Of a DNA stretch of 64,000 nucleotides, positions 43,465 through 52,531 are shown one piece after another. Each line of letters starts with the position of its first letter. Within the stretch, counting starts at the first letter, position 1. The translations under genes and the position numbers were made by a program. The notes under the pieces were generated by a model. That model had not been told where the DNA came from. It saw nothing but the letters and a program-made list of their open reading frames with translations, and ran no database searches. The stretch is from JAGWAJ01 sp965215155 (GTDB lineage: Bacteria > Acidobacteriota > Vicinamibacteria > Vicinamibacterales > UBA8438), in contig CBDCCY010000001.1 in the NCBI GenBank assembly GCA_965215155.1, forward strand, positions 1,550,001 to 1,614,000. The letters are read 5' to 3'.

Positions 43465-44841
43465 CGTCCGGCCATCCGAGTCGCGAGGCGTCGGCGGAGG
43501 GTCCCTCGCGGCCGGAGGGTCGGGTCATCCGCCCTCGCGTTGCTGCTCGTGGTCCTCGGCGCGGGGTGCGCCGAGACCGAGGCTCCGGTCGGGCTCCGAG
43601 CGATTCCGCCGCCCGACCTCGCGCGCCTCCCGGACCCGCTCCGGCAACAGGTCGGCAGCCGCTGGGACGCGCTGACCGCCCGGATCCAGGCTGGCGCGCC
43701 GGCGGCCGAGCTCGCCCGCGCCTACGGCGACGCCGGCCTGCTCCTCATGGCGGCCGAGTTCGAGGAGGCCGGCATCGCCTGCCTCCGGAACGCGGAGCTG
43801 CTGGCGCCCGAGGATCCGCGCTGGCCCTACTACCTCGGGCAATTCCACTTGCTGCGGGGCGAGCAGGCGCAGGCTCCCGCCTACTTCGAGCGCGCCTACG
43901 CGCTCCGTCCGACCGACGTCCCGACCCTCCTGCAGATTGGTGAGGCCTACCTCGACCAGGGCCGCCCCGACGACGCGGCGGCGCGCTTCCGCGAAGCGCT
44001 CGCGGTCGAGCCGCGCTCGGCGGCGGCACTCTGGGGCCTCGGTCGCGCCTTCCTGGCCAGCGACGCGCCCGCGCAGGCCGCCCGGCAACTGGAGCAGGCG
44101 GTGGCGCTGGCGCCCGAGGCAGGCCGCATCCACTACTCGCTGGCCCGCGCCTACGAGCGTCTGGGCGACCCCTCGCAGGCGGCGGCGCATCTGGAACGGC
44201 GGGGCAGCGTCGCGCCGTCCGTTGCCGATCCGTTGATGGACGCCTACCGCGGGCTGCTCGAGAGCGCGCTCGCCTACCACAACCGGGGGTTCGAGGCGTT
44301 CGGCGCCGGCCGCTGGGCGGAGGCGGCCGAGGCGTTCCGGGCGGGGCTGGAGCTGGAGCCCGACAACGTGGCGATTCGTCACACGTTGGGCACGGCACTG
44401 CACCAGATGGGCGACGTCGGCGCCGCCATCCGCGAGTTCGAGGCAGTGCTCCGCATCGACGCCTCGCATCCGCAGGCGCTGTTCAGCCTCGGCGTAATCC
44501 TCGCCTCGGAGGGGCGCTTCGACGAGTCCCGGCGTCGCTTCGAGGCGGCCGTCGAGAACGAGCCGGACTACGTGCAGGCGCGGCTCGCGCTCGCGCAACT
44601 GCTGCTGGAGCGGGGGAGTCCGGAGGAGGCGCTGGCCCAGTACGAGGCGGTGGTCGAGGTCGATCCCCGCCGGGTGGAGGCCTGGATCGAGGGGGCCAAC
44701 GTGCACATCGGCCTCGACCGCTACGCCGACGCGGACGCCTGGCTCCGCGCGGCCCGGCAGGTCCATCCGGACGTCGCGGATCTGACCGCGCTGCACGAGA
44801 CCGTCGAAGCCGTTCGCGCCGTCCGGCGCAGCCTCCGGTAG
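43465..44841 (+). CDS. TPR-repeat lipoprotein
   Basis: About 458 residues from GTG 43465. An arginine-rich n-region and hydrophobic core end in VLGAGC, a lipobox whose Cys would be lipid-modified, anchoring the protein to a membrane. GTG 43387, which abuts the previous stop, would leave an overlong leader, so 43465 is preferred. Nine or more TPR units follow (WPYYLGQFHLLRGEQAQA, AALWGLGRAFLASDAPAQA, IHYSLARAYERLGDPSQA, ALFSLGVILASEGRFDES). Likely the scaffold for the secreted proteins encoded upstream in the same direction. Confidence 0.8.
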   Translation, partial: RPAIRVARRRRRVPRGRRVGSSALALLLVVLGAGCAETEAPVGLRAIPPPDLARLPDPLRQQVGSRWDALTARIQAGAPAAELARAYGDAGLLLMAAEFEEAGIACLRNAELLAPEDPRWPYYLGQFHLLRGEQAQAPAYFERAYALRPTDVPTLLQIGEAYLDQGRPDDAAARFREALAVEPRSAAALWGLGRAFLASDAPAQAARQLEQAVALAPEAGRIHYSLARAYERLGDPSQAAAHLERRGSVAPSVADPLMDAYRGLLESALAYHNRGFEAFGAGRWAEAAEAFRAGLELEPDNVAIRHTLGTALHQMGDVGAAIREFEAVLRIDASHPQALFSLGVILASEGRFDESRRRFEAAVENEPDYVQARLALAQLLLERGSPEEALAQYEAVVEVDPRRVEAWIEGANVHIGLDRYADADAWLRAARQVHPDVADLTALHETVEAVRAVRRSLR

Positions 44842-44889
44842 CGCCGCCAACCAGGTCTCGGCAACCGGGGGCTGCGGACGCGCAAGCTC

Positions 44890-46245
44890 TCAGATGTCCG
44901 ACAGCTCCGTGAGCGCCCCCGTGCTGTCGCCGATCCGCTCGACCGGCACGCCCATCTTCCCGAGCAGGCTGACGTAGAGATTGGTGAGCGGCGTCCCCGC
45001 GGCGTAGCGGACGTGACGCCCGCCGCGGAGCTGTCCGGCCGCGCCGCCCGCGACGACGAGGGGCAGCCCGAGCGCGGTGTGGGCGTTGCTGTCCGCCATG
45101 CCCCGGCCATAGACCGTGGCCACCTGGTCGAGCAGGGTGCCGTCGCCGTCCGGCGTGCTGCGCAGCTTCTCGAGGAAACCGGCGACGAGCTGCGTGTGGT
45201 AGGTGTTGATCTTCGTCAGCTGGGCGAGGTTCTCGGCCTTGTTCTGGTGGTGGGAGAGAGCGTGGTGCGGGTCGGCGACCCCGATCTGCGGGTAGGCCCG
45301 CGAGCTGATCTCCGGTGCGACGATGGACGTGACGACGCGCGTCAGGTCGGCCTGGAAGGCGACCACCTGCAGGTCGAACATCAGTGCCGCGTACTCGTCG
45401 AACCCGGCCGGGACGCCCGACGGCGGCTCGACGACCGGCAGCTCCCGGTCGCTCTGCGCCTCGGCCATCCGGATGCGGCGCTCGACGTCGCGGACGGCGT
45501 CGAGGTACTCGGTGATCTTGGCGCGGTCGCGGGCGCCGAGCCGGAGCTTGAGGCTCGCCGCCTTGTCGGCCACCGAGTCGAGGATGCTGCGGTCGGTGCG
45601 GATCCGCTCGAGACGCGCGGCCGGGTCGGTGCTCTGGCTGTCGCCGAAGAGACGCTCGAAGACGGCGCGCGGGTTGTTCTCCATCGGGAGCGGCGTGGTC
45701 GGCGTGCGCCAGGAGAGCGTCGTGATGTAGGCGCAACTGAACCCGGCGTCGCACGCGCCGGCGAACGCGGTCGCCTCCAGGCTGAGCTCCAGCGACGCGA
45801 GCTGCGTCTCGCGGCCGAGGTGGTTGGCCGCGATCTGGTCGATGGAGACGCCTGCCTCGAAGTCGGCTCCCTCGGTCGGTTTCACGTGCACGCCGGTGAG
45901 GTACGAGCCGCTGATGCGTCCGTGACCGCCGGCCGGCTCGCCCGGCCGCCGCTCGCCGGGCTCGTTGTCGAGCCCGCTCAGGACCAGCACGCGGTCGCGC
46001 AGCGGCGCCAGGGGCGCCAGGCTCGGGCTGAACGTGAAGTCGGTGCCGGTCTCCGCCGGCGTCCAGTCCTGCATGACGGCGCCGTTCCCGAAGTAGAGGA
46101 CGCTCAGCCGGGGCCTCGGCCGGGCCGCGCTGTTGCGGATGGCGGCAAACGCCGGCACCATGCCGTCGAGGAGCGGGAGGGCGACCGCGGCGCCGAGGCC
46201 GCGCAGTACCGTCCGGCGGGGGAGCGCCTTGCGGGTAACGATCAT
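44890..46245 (-). CDS. DUF1552 protein (copy 3), Tat-exported
   Basis: 451 residues. Twin-arginine signal LPRRTVLRGLGAAVALPLL, hallmark DPHHALSHHQNK and downstream KLRSTPDGDGTLLDQVATVY. ATG 46245 follows GAGGAGG and its codons overlap the upstream DUF1592 stop by four bases (ATGA), so the two are coupled. The mature sequence GETRTLASLELSLEATAF-like region has the conserved central helix seen in the other DUF1552 copies. Pairs with DUF1592 copy 4; no ankyrin gene is attached. Confidence 0.9.
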   Translation of the reverse strand: MIVTRKALPRRTVLRGLGAAVALPLLDGMVPAFAAIRNSAARPRPRLSVLYFGNGAVMQDWTPAETGTDFTFSPSLAPLAPLRDRVLVLSGLDNEPGERRPGEPAGGHGRISGSYLTGVHVKPTEGADFEAGVSIDQIAANHLGRETQLASLELSLEATAFAGACDAGFSCAYITTLSWRTPTTPLPMENNPRAVFERLFGDSQSTDPAARLERIRTDRSILDSVADKAASLKLRLGARDRAKITEYLDAVRDVERRIRMAEAQSDRELPVVEPPSGVPAGFDEYAALMFDLQVVAFQADLTRVVTSIVAPEISSRAYPQIGVADPHHALSHHQNKAENLAQLTKINTYHTQLVAGFLEKLRSTPDGDGTLLDQVATVYGRGMADSNAHTALGLPLVVAGGAAGQLRGGRHVRYAAGTPLTNLYVSLLGKMGVPVERIGDSTGALTELSDI

Positions 46246-48701
46246 GGCTCGGACCTCCTCATCGTGAACGGCACGCTCCGGGCGATGCCGGCAACGAGCG
46301 ACGACCAGCGGTACTCGGGGGCCGCCTCGCGCACGATCTTCCGCACGGCCGGCTGATCGTGCGCCTCGAGCCCGCGCCCGAGGGCGTAGGTCAGCATGCG
46401 GGCGGCGACGGTGTGGACGAAGGACTCCCGCCGCTCGGCGAGCAGGGCCCGCAACTCGGCCGGCCCGTCGAACGCGGTGCCGTCGGGCAGGGTGGCCGAG
46501 GTGTCGAGCGGCGTGCCGCCGTCCGCCGCCCGCCAGCGGCCGATTCCGTCGAAGCCTTCGAGCGCGAAGCCGAGCGGATCCATCCGGGCATGGCAGCTGG
46601 CGCAGACCGGGTTCGCGCGGTGCTGCTCCAGGCGCGCGCGCACCGACCGGTGCGGCTCGCCCGGCGTGTTCTCGTCCAGCGCCGGGACGTCGTCGGGCGG
46701 CGGGGGCGGCGGGGCACCGAGGATGTTCTCGAGCACCCACTTGCCCCGCAGCACCGGAGACGTGCGGGTGGCGTGCGAGGTGACGGTCAGGATGCTGGCG
46801 TGGCCCAGCAGTCCGCCGCGCCCGCCGGGCGTCTCCGAGCCGAGGTCGACGCGCCGGAAGCGGCCACCGTAGACCCCCGGGATGCCGTAGTGGCGGGCCA
46901 GCCGCTCGTTCACGAACGTGTAGTCCGCGGTGAGCAGGTCGGCCACGCCGCGGTCCGCCCGCAGTTCCGCGGCGACGAGCAGCTCCGTCTCGCGGGCGAA
47001 CGCCTCGCGCAGGTTGTCGTCGAACTCCGGGAACCGGTTCACGTCCGGGGTAACCCGGTTCATGTTGCGCAGGTGCAGCCATTGCGCCACGAAGTTCTCG
47101 ACGAGCGCCTCGGAGCGCCGGTCGGCCAGCATGCGGCGCACCTGCCGCTCGAGCGTCGCCGGGTCGCGGAGCCGTCCGGCGACGGCTGCGTCGAGCAGCT
47201 CGTCGTCCGGGATGCTGCTCCAGAGGAAGAAGGAGAGGCGCGATGCCAGCTCGAGGTCGCTCAGCCCGTAGGCGGTTCCCGGCGCTGTCCCCGGTGCGTC
47301 CGTCTCGAGCCGGAAGAGGAACTCTGGGTCGACGAGCAGGCGCGTAAGCGCTCGCTGAATGCCGCCGTCGAAGCCGCCGCCCTCCCGCCCGGCCGCGTAG
47401 AACGCCATGAGCGTCTCGACGTCCGACTCGCTGGCGGGCCGGCGGTAGGCGCGGCGCGCGAGCGTGCCGAGGATCCGCCGCGCGCAGGCGGCCTCCGCGG
47501 CGCCGGCGTCGCCGCGTGCGTCGGCACCGGCGCTGTCGTCGTTTCCGCCTGGCGTCGACGGGTCGGGCCGGCAAAGGAAGATGCGGCGGCGGCTCGCGGT
47601 GTCGCCGGGCCCCGCGGCATCGTAGGGACCGTCGATCACCAGGTGCTCGATCGCCATGCGCTCGGACGCCGGAGGGTCCTTGGCCGCGCTCAGGATGAAG
47701 CTGCTCACCGGGACGCGGCGTGGAGTGAGCCCTTCCGGGGCGAGCGTCCGCTGCAGGAAGCCGGCGCCCACGTCGCGGGTGCCGGCCGGGACCGACACGC
47801 GCGCGACGAGCCGGCCGTCGGCGTCCAGGCAGCCGTGGTAGCCGGCGAGCGATGCGCGCGCGCAGTCGAGGTCGCCTCCGACATGGAACAGCGCCACCTG
47901 CTCGCCGTCGACCCGCAGCTCGATCCGCTCCTCGCGCTGCAGCCCGTAGATATTGCCGACGATGTCGCGCTGCAGGCGGACCCGCAACTCGTACTCGCCG
48001 TCGAGCGGGAAGCGGTGGCGTACGGCGACGCCGCCGCGCGACCCGAACGGCATCGCGTCTCCCACACGATCGTCCTGCACGCGGGTCCTGGAGATCTCGT
48101 AGGTCGCGGCGGCAGGCAGCAGCCGCGGGTCGCCGACCGCCATCCGGCTTACTTTGTGCGCCGCCGAGACGTAGCGCTCCATGAGCGCGGGGGAGACGTT
48201 GAGGAGGTCGGCGTTGTTGTCGAATCCAAAGCCGAGATCGTCGGCCGGCAGCAACGACGCGGCGTCGATCTCGAGCGCCAGCAGGTCACGGACGGCGTTC
48301 GCGTACTCGGCCCGGTTCAGCCGGTGGATGGCGGGCCGGCCGGGGTCGGGGGCGGTCTCCGACGCCCGGTCGAGCGCGGCCTCCAGCCACGCCGCCGCGG
48401 CGTCGTAGGCGGCCGGCTCCGGGCGTGCCCGCCGGCCCGGGGGCGGCATCGCGCGCTCCTCGAGCTTCAGCAGCACCTTCTCCCAGACGTCCGCGTGCTC
48501 CCGGAGCGGGTCGAGCGGCGTTCGGTCGAGGGCCAGGTTGCCGGTGCGGAGCCGCTCGTTGTGGCAGGTGACGCAGTAGCGGTCGACGAGAGCCCGCAGG
48601 CCTTCCGCGCCGTCCGGCGGCGCGGCGGCCCGGACCGAGGCCGCCGGCGCGACGACGACGGCCAGCGCGCAGACAACGCCGCGGATCCACGGCAGTCGCA
48701 T
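46242..48701 (-). CDS. Secreted DUF1592/DUF1588 cytochrome (copy 4)
   Basis: 819 residues from ATG 48701. A signal peptide ends near VRAAAP. CVTCHN is the first haem motif and CASCHARMDPLGFALEGFD the DUF1588 motif. Domain order matches the other copies but identity is lower than between copies 2 and 3. Around residue 340 it contains SSFILSAAKDPPASERM, whose middle equals the usual translation of a common dispersed bacterial repeat; paralogs have different residues there. It is upstream of DUF1552 copy 3 with a 4-bp overlap. A TATATT (48721-48726, minus strand) may be its -10 element. Confidence 0.9.
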   Translation of the reverse strand: MRLPWIRGVVCALAVVVAPAASVRAAAPPDGAEGLRALVDRYCVTCHNERLRTGNLALDRTPLDPLREHADVWEKVLLKLEERAMPPPGRRARPEPAAYDAAAAWLEAALDRASETAPDPGRPAIHRLNRAEYANAVRDLLALEIDAASLLPADDLGFGFDNNADLLNVSPALMERYVSAAHKVSRMAVGDPRLLPAAATYEISRTRVQDDRVGDAMPFGSRGGVAVRHRFPLDGEYELRVRLQRDIVGNIYGLQREERIELRVDGEQVALFHVGGDLDCARASLAGYHGCLDADGRLVARVSVPAGTRDVGAGFLQRTLAPEGLTPRRVPVSSFILSAAKDPPASERMAIEHLVIDGPYDAAGPGDTASRRRIFLCRPDPSTPGGNDDSAGADARGDAGAAEAACARRILGTLARRAYRRPASESDVETLMAFYAAGREGGGFDGGIQRALTRLLVDPEFLFRLETDAPGTAPGTAYGLSDLELASRLSFFLWSSIPDDELLDAAVAGRLRDPATLERQVRRMLADRRSEALVENFVAQWLHLRNMNRVTPDVNRFPEFDDNLREAFARETELLVAAELRADRGVADLLTADYTFVNERLARHYGIPGVYGGRFRRVDLGSETPGGRGGLLGHASILTVTSHATRTSPVLRGKWVLENILGAPPPPPPDDVPALDENTPGEPHRSVRARLEQHRANPVCASCHARMDPLGFALEGFDGIGRWRAADGGTPLDTSATLPDGTAFDGPAELRALLAERRESFVHTVAARMLTYALGRGLEAHDQPAVRKIVREAAPEYRWSSLVAGIARSVPFTMRRSEP

Positions 48702-48720
48702 GGGGAACCTCGCTGGCGTC

Positions 48721-48726
48721 AATATA
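48721..48726 (-). promoter_or_regulatory. Possible -10 element of the DUF1592/DUF1552 pair
   Basis: TATATT on the minus strand, 20 bases before the start codon; no recognisable -35 is spaced from it. The remaining divergent gap to the SpeD-like gene holds nothing else identified. Confidence 0.35.
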
Positions 48727-48917
48727 GCCCAAATCCGGGGCCGACCGCGCGCCGGTGTAAACACTGCCGGTTCTCGATCCGATAGCGGGTGTGGAGGGCA
48801 GCACGGCGCCGGATGCTCCCGCGCGGGTCGGTCTTGACCGGCCGCGGGCGGCGCGTGCTAGACTCTCGGGTCGATCCGCCCGATTTTGCGACCGGCAACG
48901 CGCGTGAGAGCGATTTT

Positions 48918-49295
48918 GTGACGGCCCACCACTTCCTCGGCGAAGGCGACTTCTCCGACCACCTCCAGAGCAAGAACGGCGACGCGCCGCATCTCCTGTC
49001 CGTGATATCGGACGCGGTGCGCGGAGCCGGGCTGCAGGTGGTGGCCGACCAGGCCGTCCCGTTCACCGGCGGCGGCGCAACCCTCGTCTGGGTGCTGGCC
49101 GAGTCGCACCTGGTGCTGCACCTCTGGCCCGAGCTGAGCCGCGCAACCATCGACCTGCACATCTGCGACTACCGCGACTCCAACCGCGGCAAGGCGCAGC
49201 GGCTGCGCGACGCCCTCGCCGCGCTCTGCTTCGCGCCCGGCTCCGCCGCCTGGCGCGAGCTGTCGGTCGGCGCCGACGGGCCGGCCGGTGGCTGA
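48918..49295 (+). CDS. S-adenosylmethionine decarboxylase-like protein (SpeD)
   Basis: About 125 residues from GTG 48918, a length normal for the small class 1B AdoMet decarboxylases; the open frame continues further upstream but without homology. The family core AESHLVLHLWPELSRATIDL contains the Ser-His pair at which autocleavage makes the pyruvoyl group, and a Cys in DLHICDY. The product would make decarboxylated AdoMet, the aminopropyl donor for spermidine. No spermidine synthase is adjacent. Its last bases overlap the following methyltransferase gene by eight, so both are likely translated together, which raises the idea of a joint pathway. Confidence 0.75.
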   Translation: MTAHHFLGEGDFSDHLQSKNGDAPHLLSVISDAVRGAGLQVVADQAVPFTGGGATLVWVLAESHLVLHLWPELSRATIDLHICDYRDSNRGKAQRLRDALAALCFAPGSAAWRELSVGADGPAGG

Positions 49296-50103
49296 CCGCG
49301 ACCACGAGGAGCAGTACCGCGGCTTCTGGGCGAACGTCGGGGCCACCTTCCCCGACCTGGCTGGCGCGCGCTCCACAACCCAGTACCGCAACGACGAGCG
49401 GTGGCTCGTCTCGACCCAGCTGCCCGAGGTCGCCGGGCAGCGGATCCTGAAGACCGACCTCTGGGACGAGGCGAAGAACACCCACATCCTGCGCTGGACG
49501 GCGGCCCGCGGCGCCGAGGCGGTCGGCGTCGACATCTCGCCGGCCATCGTGGCCGACGCGCGGCGCGGCTTCGCGGACGACGGCCAGCGCCTGCTCGGCG
49601 TGCAGGGCGACGTTCGCGCCCTGCCGTTCCGGACCGGCAGCGTGGACGCCGTGTACTCGATGGGGACAATCGAGCACTTCGACGACACCGAGGGGGCGGT
49701 GCGCGAGATCTTTCGGGTCCTCCGTCCCGGAGGGCGGGCGATCATCGGCGTCCCCAACCGGCGCGATCCGTTCCTCCGTCCCCTGCTCGTGGTGGTGCTC
49801 TACTACCTCGGCCTCTACGGCTACGGGTTCGAGAAGTCCTACTCACGCCCCGCCCTGCGGAGAATGCTCGAGCGGGCCGGCTTCGAGGTGGTGGCCGAGA
49901 GCGGCATCCTCTTCATACCCGGCTGGCTGCGGATGCTCGACCTCGCCTGTCACGCGTGGCTGCGCCCGCTGGCCTGGCTGACCGGCGCGCTCTGCGCCCC
50001 GTTCGACTGGCTGTCGCGCCGCTTCCCGGCGCTGCGCCGGCACGGCTACCTGATCGCCTCCGTCGGGGTCCGGCCGGCGGAGGACGCCGGCGGCTCTCGA
50101 TGA
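49288..50103 (+). CDS. Class I SAM-dependent methyltransferase
   Basis: 271 residues from GTG 49288, overlapping the upstream gene by eight bases. A Methyltransf_11-type core: a motif around AEAVGVDISPAIVADAR, acidic GVQGDVRALPFRTGSVDAVYSMGTIEHFD and VLRPGGRAIIGVPN. The glycine-rich motif I is replaced by a KTDLWDEAKNTHI-type sequence, weaker than usual. A hydrophobic C-terminal part (LLVVVLYYLGLYGYG, WLRMLDLACHAWL) suggests membrane association. Substrate unknown; its link to the SpeD-like gene is contextual only. Confidence 0.8.
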   Translation: MADRDHEEQYRGFWANVGATFPDLAGARSTTQYRNDERWLVSTQLPEVAGQRILKTDLWDEAKNTHILRWTAARGAEAVGVDISPAIVADARRGFADDGQRLLGVQGDVRALPFRTGSVDAVYSMGTIEHFDDTEGAVREIFRVLRPGGRAIIGVPNRRDPFLRPLLVVVLYYLGLYGYGFEKSYSRPALRRMLERAGFEVVAESGILFIPGWLRMLDLACHAWLRPLAWLTGALCAPFDWLSRRFPALRRHGYLIASVGVRPAEDAGGSR

Positions 50104-50176
50104 GCGCACCCCCGCGGCAGGTTGCCCCGTGCGCGGCCTTGTGACACCCTTGTCCAATTTGCGAGGGCCGACAGCG

Positions 50177-50623
50177 ATGGCAGAGGCGGTACTCACTCCC
50201 TACCTCGGCGTGCACGATTGCGCGGCCGCGATCGAGTTCTATGGGCGGGCGCTCGGCGCAGAGGAGACGGGCCCCCGCTTCACGGCTCCCGACGGGCGCA
50301 TAGGGCACGCCGAGATCTCCATCGGGGGCTCCCGGATCTACATCAGCGACGAGTATCCGGACGTCGGCGCCCTCAGCCCGAAGCGGCTCGGCGGCTCCCA
50401 CGCCGCGCTGCATCTGCAGGTCCCTGACGCGGACGAGACGGCGCGCCGTCTCGTCGACGCCGGGGCCACCGTGCTCCACGCGGTTGCCGATCAGGCGGAC
50501 GGCGAGCGCCGGGGAACGTTCCTCGACCCGTTCGGATACCGCTGGATGATCGGCCAGCAGGTCGAGGCGCCGTCGAAGGCGCAGATGCAGGAACGGATCG
50601 GCGACAGCTTCCGCGTGGACTGA
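50177..50623 (+). CDS. VOC/glyoxalase-superfamily protein
   Basis: 148 residues from ATG 50177 (GAGGG nine bases before). Two beta-alpha-beta-beta-beta units of the vicinal oxygen chelate fold are visible: PYLGVHDCAAAIEFYGRALGA and ALHLQVPDADETARRLVDAGA, ending in FLDPFGYRWMIGQQ. This is the PhnB/YdcL-like subgroup. Metal-binding His (in VHD) and Glu positions are partly present; enzymatic role unproven. Convergent with the broken propeller gene. Confidence 0.85.
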   Translation: MAEAVLTPYLGVHDCAAAIEFYGRALGAEETGPRFTAPDGRIGHAEISIGGSRIYISDEYPDVGALSPKRLGGSHAALHLQVPDADETARRLVDAGATVLHAVADQADGERRGTFLDPFGYRWMIGQQVEAPSKAQMQERIGDSFRVD

Positions 50624-50638
50624 CGCCCCCGTCCTGCC

Positions 50639-51370
50639 CTACATCTCGATGCGGTACACGCGGTTGTCGCGATAGGCGGACACGAAGAGCACGCCGTCTC
50701 CGACCGCGATTCCGGCGAGCTCGCCGACGGACGTCGTTCCCCCGAGCGCACGCCGCTCCGGACCACGGAGCGCGAGGCCCTCGACGACCGCCGTTGCAGC
50801 GCCGGATTCCACATCCACGCGGGCCACGCGTCCGGCCTCCACCTCGACGACGTACAGGGAGCCGTCGTCGCCCACCGCAATGCCCTCCGGGCCGGACAGT
50901 CCGGTCGCCACGGCGCGCGGGGTCTCGAGCACGGCGCCGTCGTCCAGAACCTGGAGCACGGCGCCGCTCCGGTCCGCGACGTAGACGTCTCCGCCGTGCA
51001 CGGCGAGCCCGGCCGGCTCCGAGAGGCCGCTCGCGACCACGGTCCGGCCCTCCGCAGAGTCCGGGTCGAAGCGCACCACGCTGCCCGTGCCGTACTCGCT
51101 CACGAAGATGTCTTCGCCGTGGCCGAGGGCGTCGATCGCCTCCTCGAATCCCTCGACGCGCGCGACGACCCGATCGCCGTCCGGGTCCCACACGGTGACG
51201 GTCGTGGGGCTCGACAGCACCAGATGCTCCCCGTGGGGGTGGACCGACATCGCCTGCCCGACGTCGGTGACCAGGGCGCCCGCGGCGTGGATGCTCTCGC
51301 CGGTCGACGGGTCGAGCTCGCGCAGCGCGGCCCCGTCGGCCAGGAAAAGACGGCCCTCGGCGGTGCTGGT
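50639..51370 (-). pseudogene. 3' part of an NHL/SMP-30-like propeller protein
   Basis: An open frame of about 244 codons without its own start. It continues upstream past ATG 51250 as EGRLFLADGAALRELDPSTG up to about 51370, where it meets the PQQ fragment in another frame. Repeats such as EPAGLAVHGGDVYVADRSG, GPEGIAVGDDGSLYVVEV and ELAGIAVGDGVLFVSAYRDN are strands of a beta-propeller. It ends at TAG 50641. The sequence is well preserved, so the break is recent. Confidence 0.6.
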
Positions 51371-52346
51371 AGTACCAGCGGATCTCGCCCGTGTCCGCGT
51401 CGAGGGCGAGCGTCGAGTTGTGGTACAGGTGCTTGTTGCCGGTCCCGCCGATCATGAACTTCGGGGCGGGGGAGGTGACCGACGTCCCGATGTAGACGAG
51501 GTTCAGCTCCGGGTCGTAGCTCGGCACCATCCAGGCGCCGACGTGCTTGCGTTCCTCGAAGGGGACGCCGCCCCACGTCTCGTCCCCGGGCTCGCCGGGG
51601 GCCGGGATCGTGCGGCGGCGCCACAGCTCGGCCCCCGTCGTTGCGTCGTGGGCGGTGATGACGCACGCGTCCGGTCCTCCCCGCGGCGTGCAGCCACGCC
51701 CCGAGACGACCTTGCCGCCCGCGACGATCGGCCCGGAACTCTGATGGGCGGGGTTCACCCGGTAGTCGAGGATCTCGGTCTCCCAGACGAGCTCGCCGGT
51801 CGTCGCGTCGAGGGCGAAGACGTAGTCGTCCGCGCTCGTGTCGATGATCAACCGGCCGTAGATGGCGAGATTGCGGTTGATCTCCATCAGCACGCCGAAG
51901 AGGTATTCCGCCGCGTCGTCCGGCCACTGCCGCCGGTACTCCCAGATGAGGTCGCCGCCCGCCGCGTCGAGCGCCTGGATGACGTCGCTCGGGTTCGGCA
52001 TGTACATCACGCCGTCATGGACGAGCGGCGTTCCCTGCTGCAAGCCCGTTCCAAGCGCGCGCGACCAGACCATGCGCAGCGTCCCCACGTTGTCGCGGTC
52101 GATCTCGTCGAGCGGGCTGTAGCCCCAGCCGTCGAGCGTGCGGCGCCACATCAGCCAGTCTTCGGGTGCCGGAGACTGGAGCATCGCGTCGGTGACCGGA
52201 ACGAAGGCGCTGGTCGGCTGCGCGCTCGCCGGCTGCGCAGCCGCCGATCCGGAGCCGGGTGCCGCCGGCGCCGCCAGCAGGAGCGCGGTGAGCAGGGGCA
52301 GGACCGCGACGACCGAACGGGATGGGTTCGCTTGTCGTTGAAGCAT
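51366..52346 (-). pseudogene. N-terminal half of a PQQ-dependent dehydrogenase
   Basis: From ATG 52346 (GGGGGAG site) a signal peptide is followed by WLMWRRTLDGWGYSPLDEID, the classical start of methanol/alcohol-type quinoproteins, then TPLVHDGVMYMPNPSDVIQA, SGRGCTPRGGPDACVITAHD and a HLYHNSTLALDADTGEIRWY blade. It stops at YYQH, where the family would read LNDHWDLDHPFE. The next bases continue in another frame as a different propeller (previous entry). This is consistent with a deletion that joined the two genes and removed the catalytic half, and with loss of activity. Confidence 0.7.
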
Positions 52347-52531
52347 CGACTCCCCCTTGGACCCGGATGCGAACGGCGTCCGTGAACCTCGGCATGCGGA
52401 TCTGGCAGATCGGCTGGCGCCGGCTCCCCGTGACTTCATCTCTCGGCGGCGCATCGTCTCGCGGCATGGCGGCCCTTGCATCGTCGATGCCCGCAGAATC
52501 GGGTCGTCACGGACGGGCAGCGATCCAGCTC

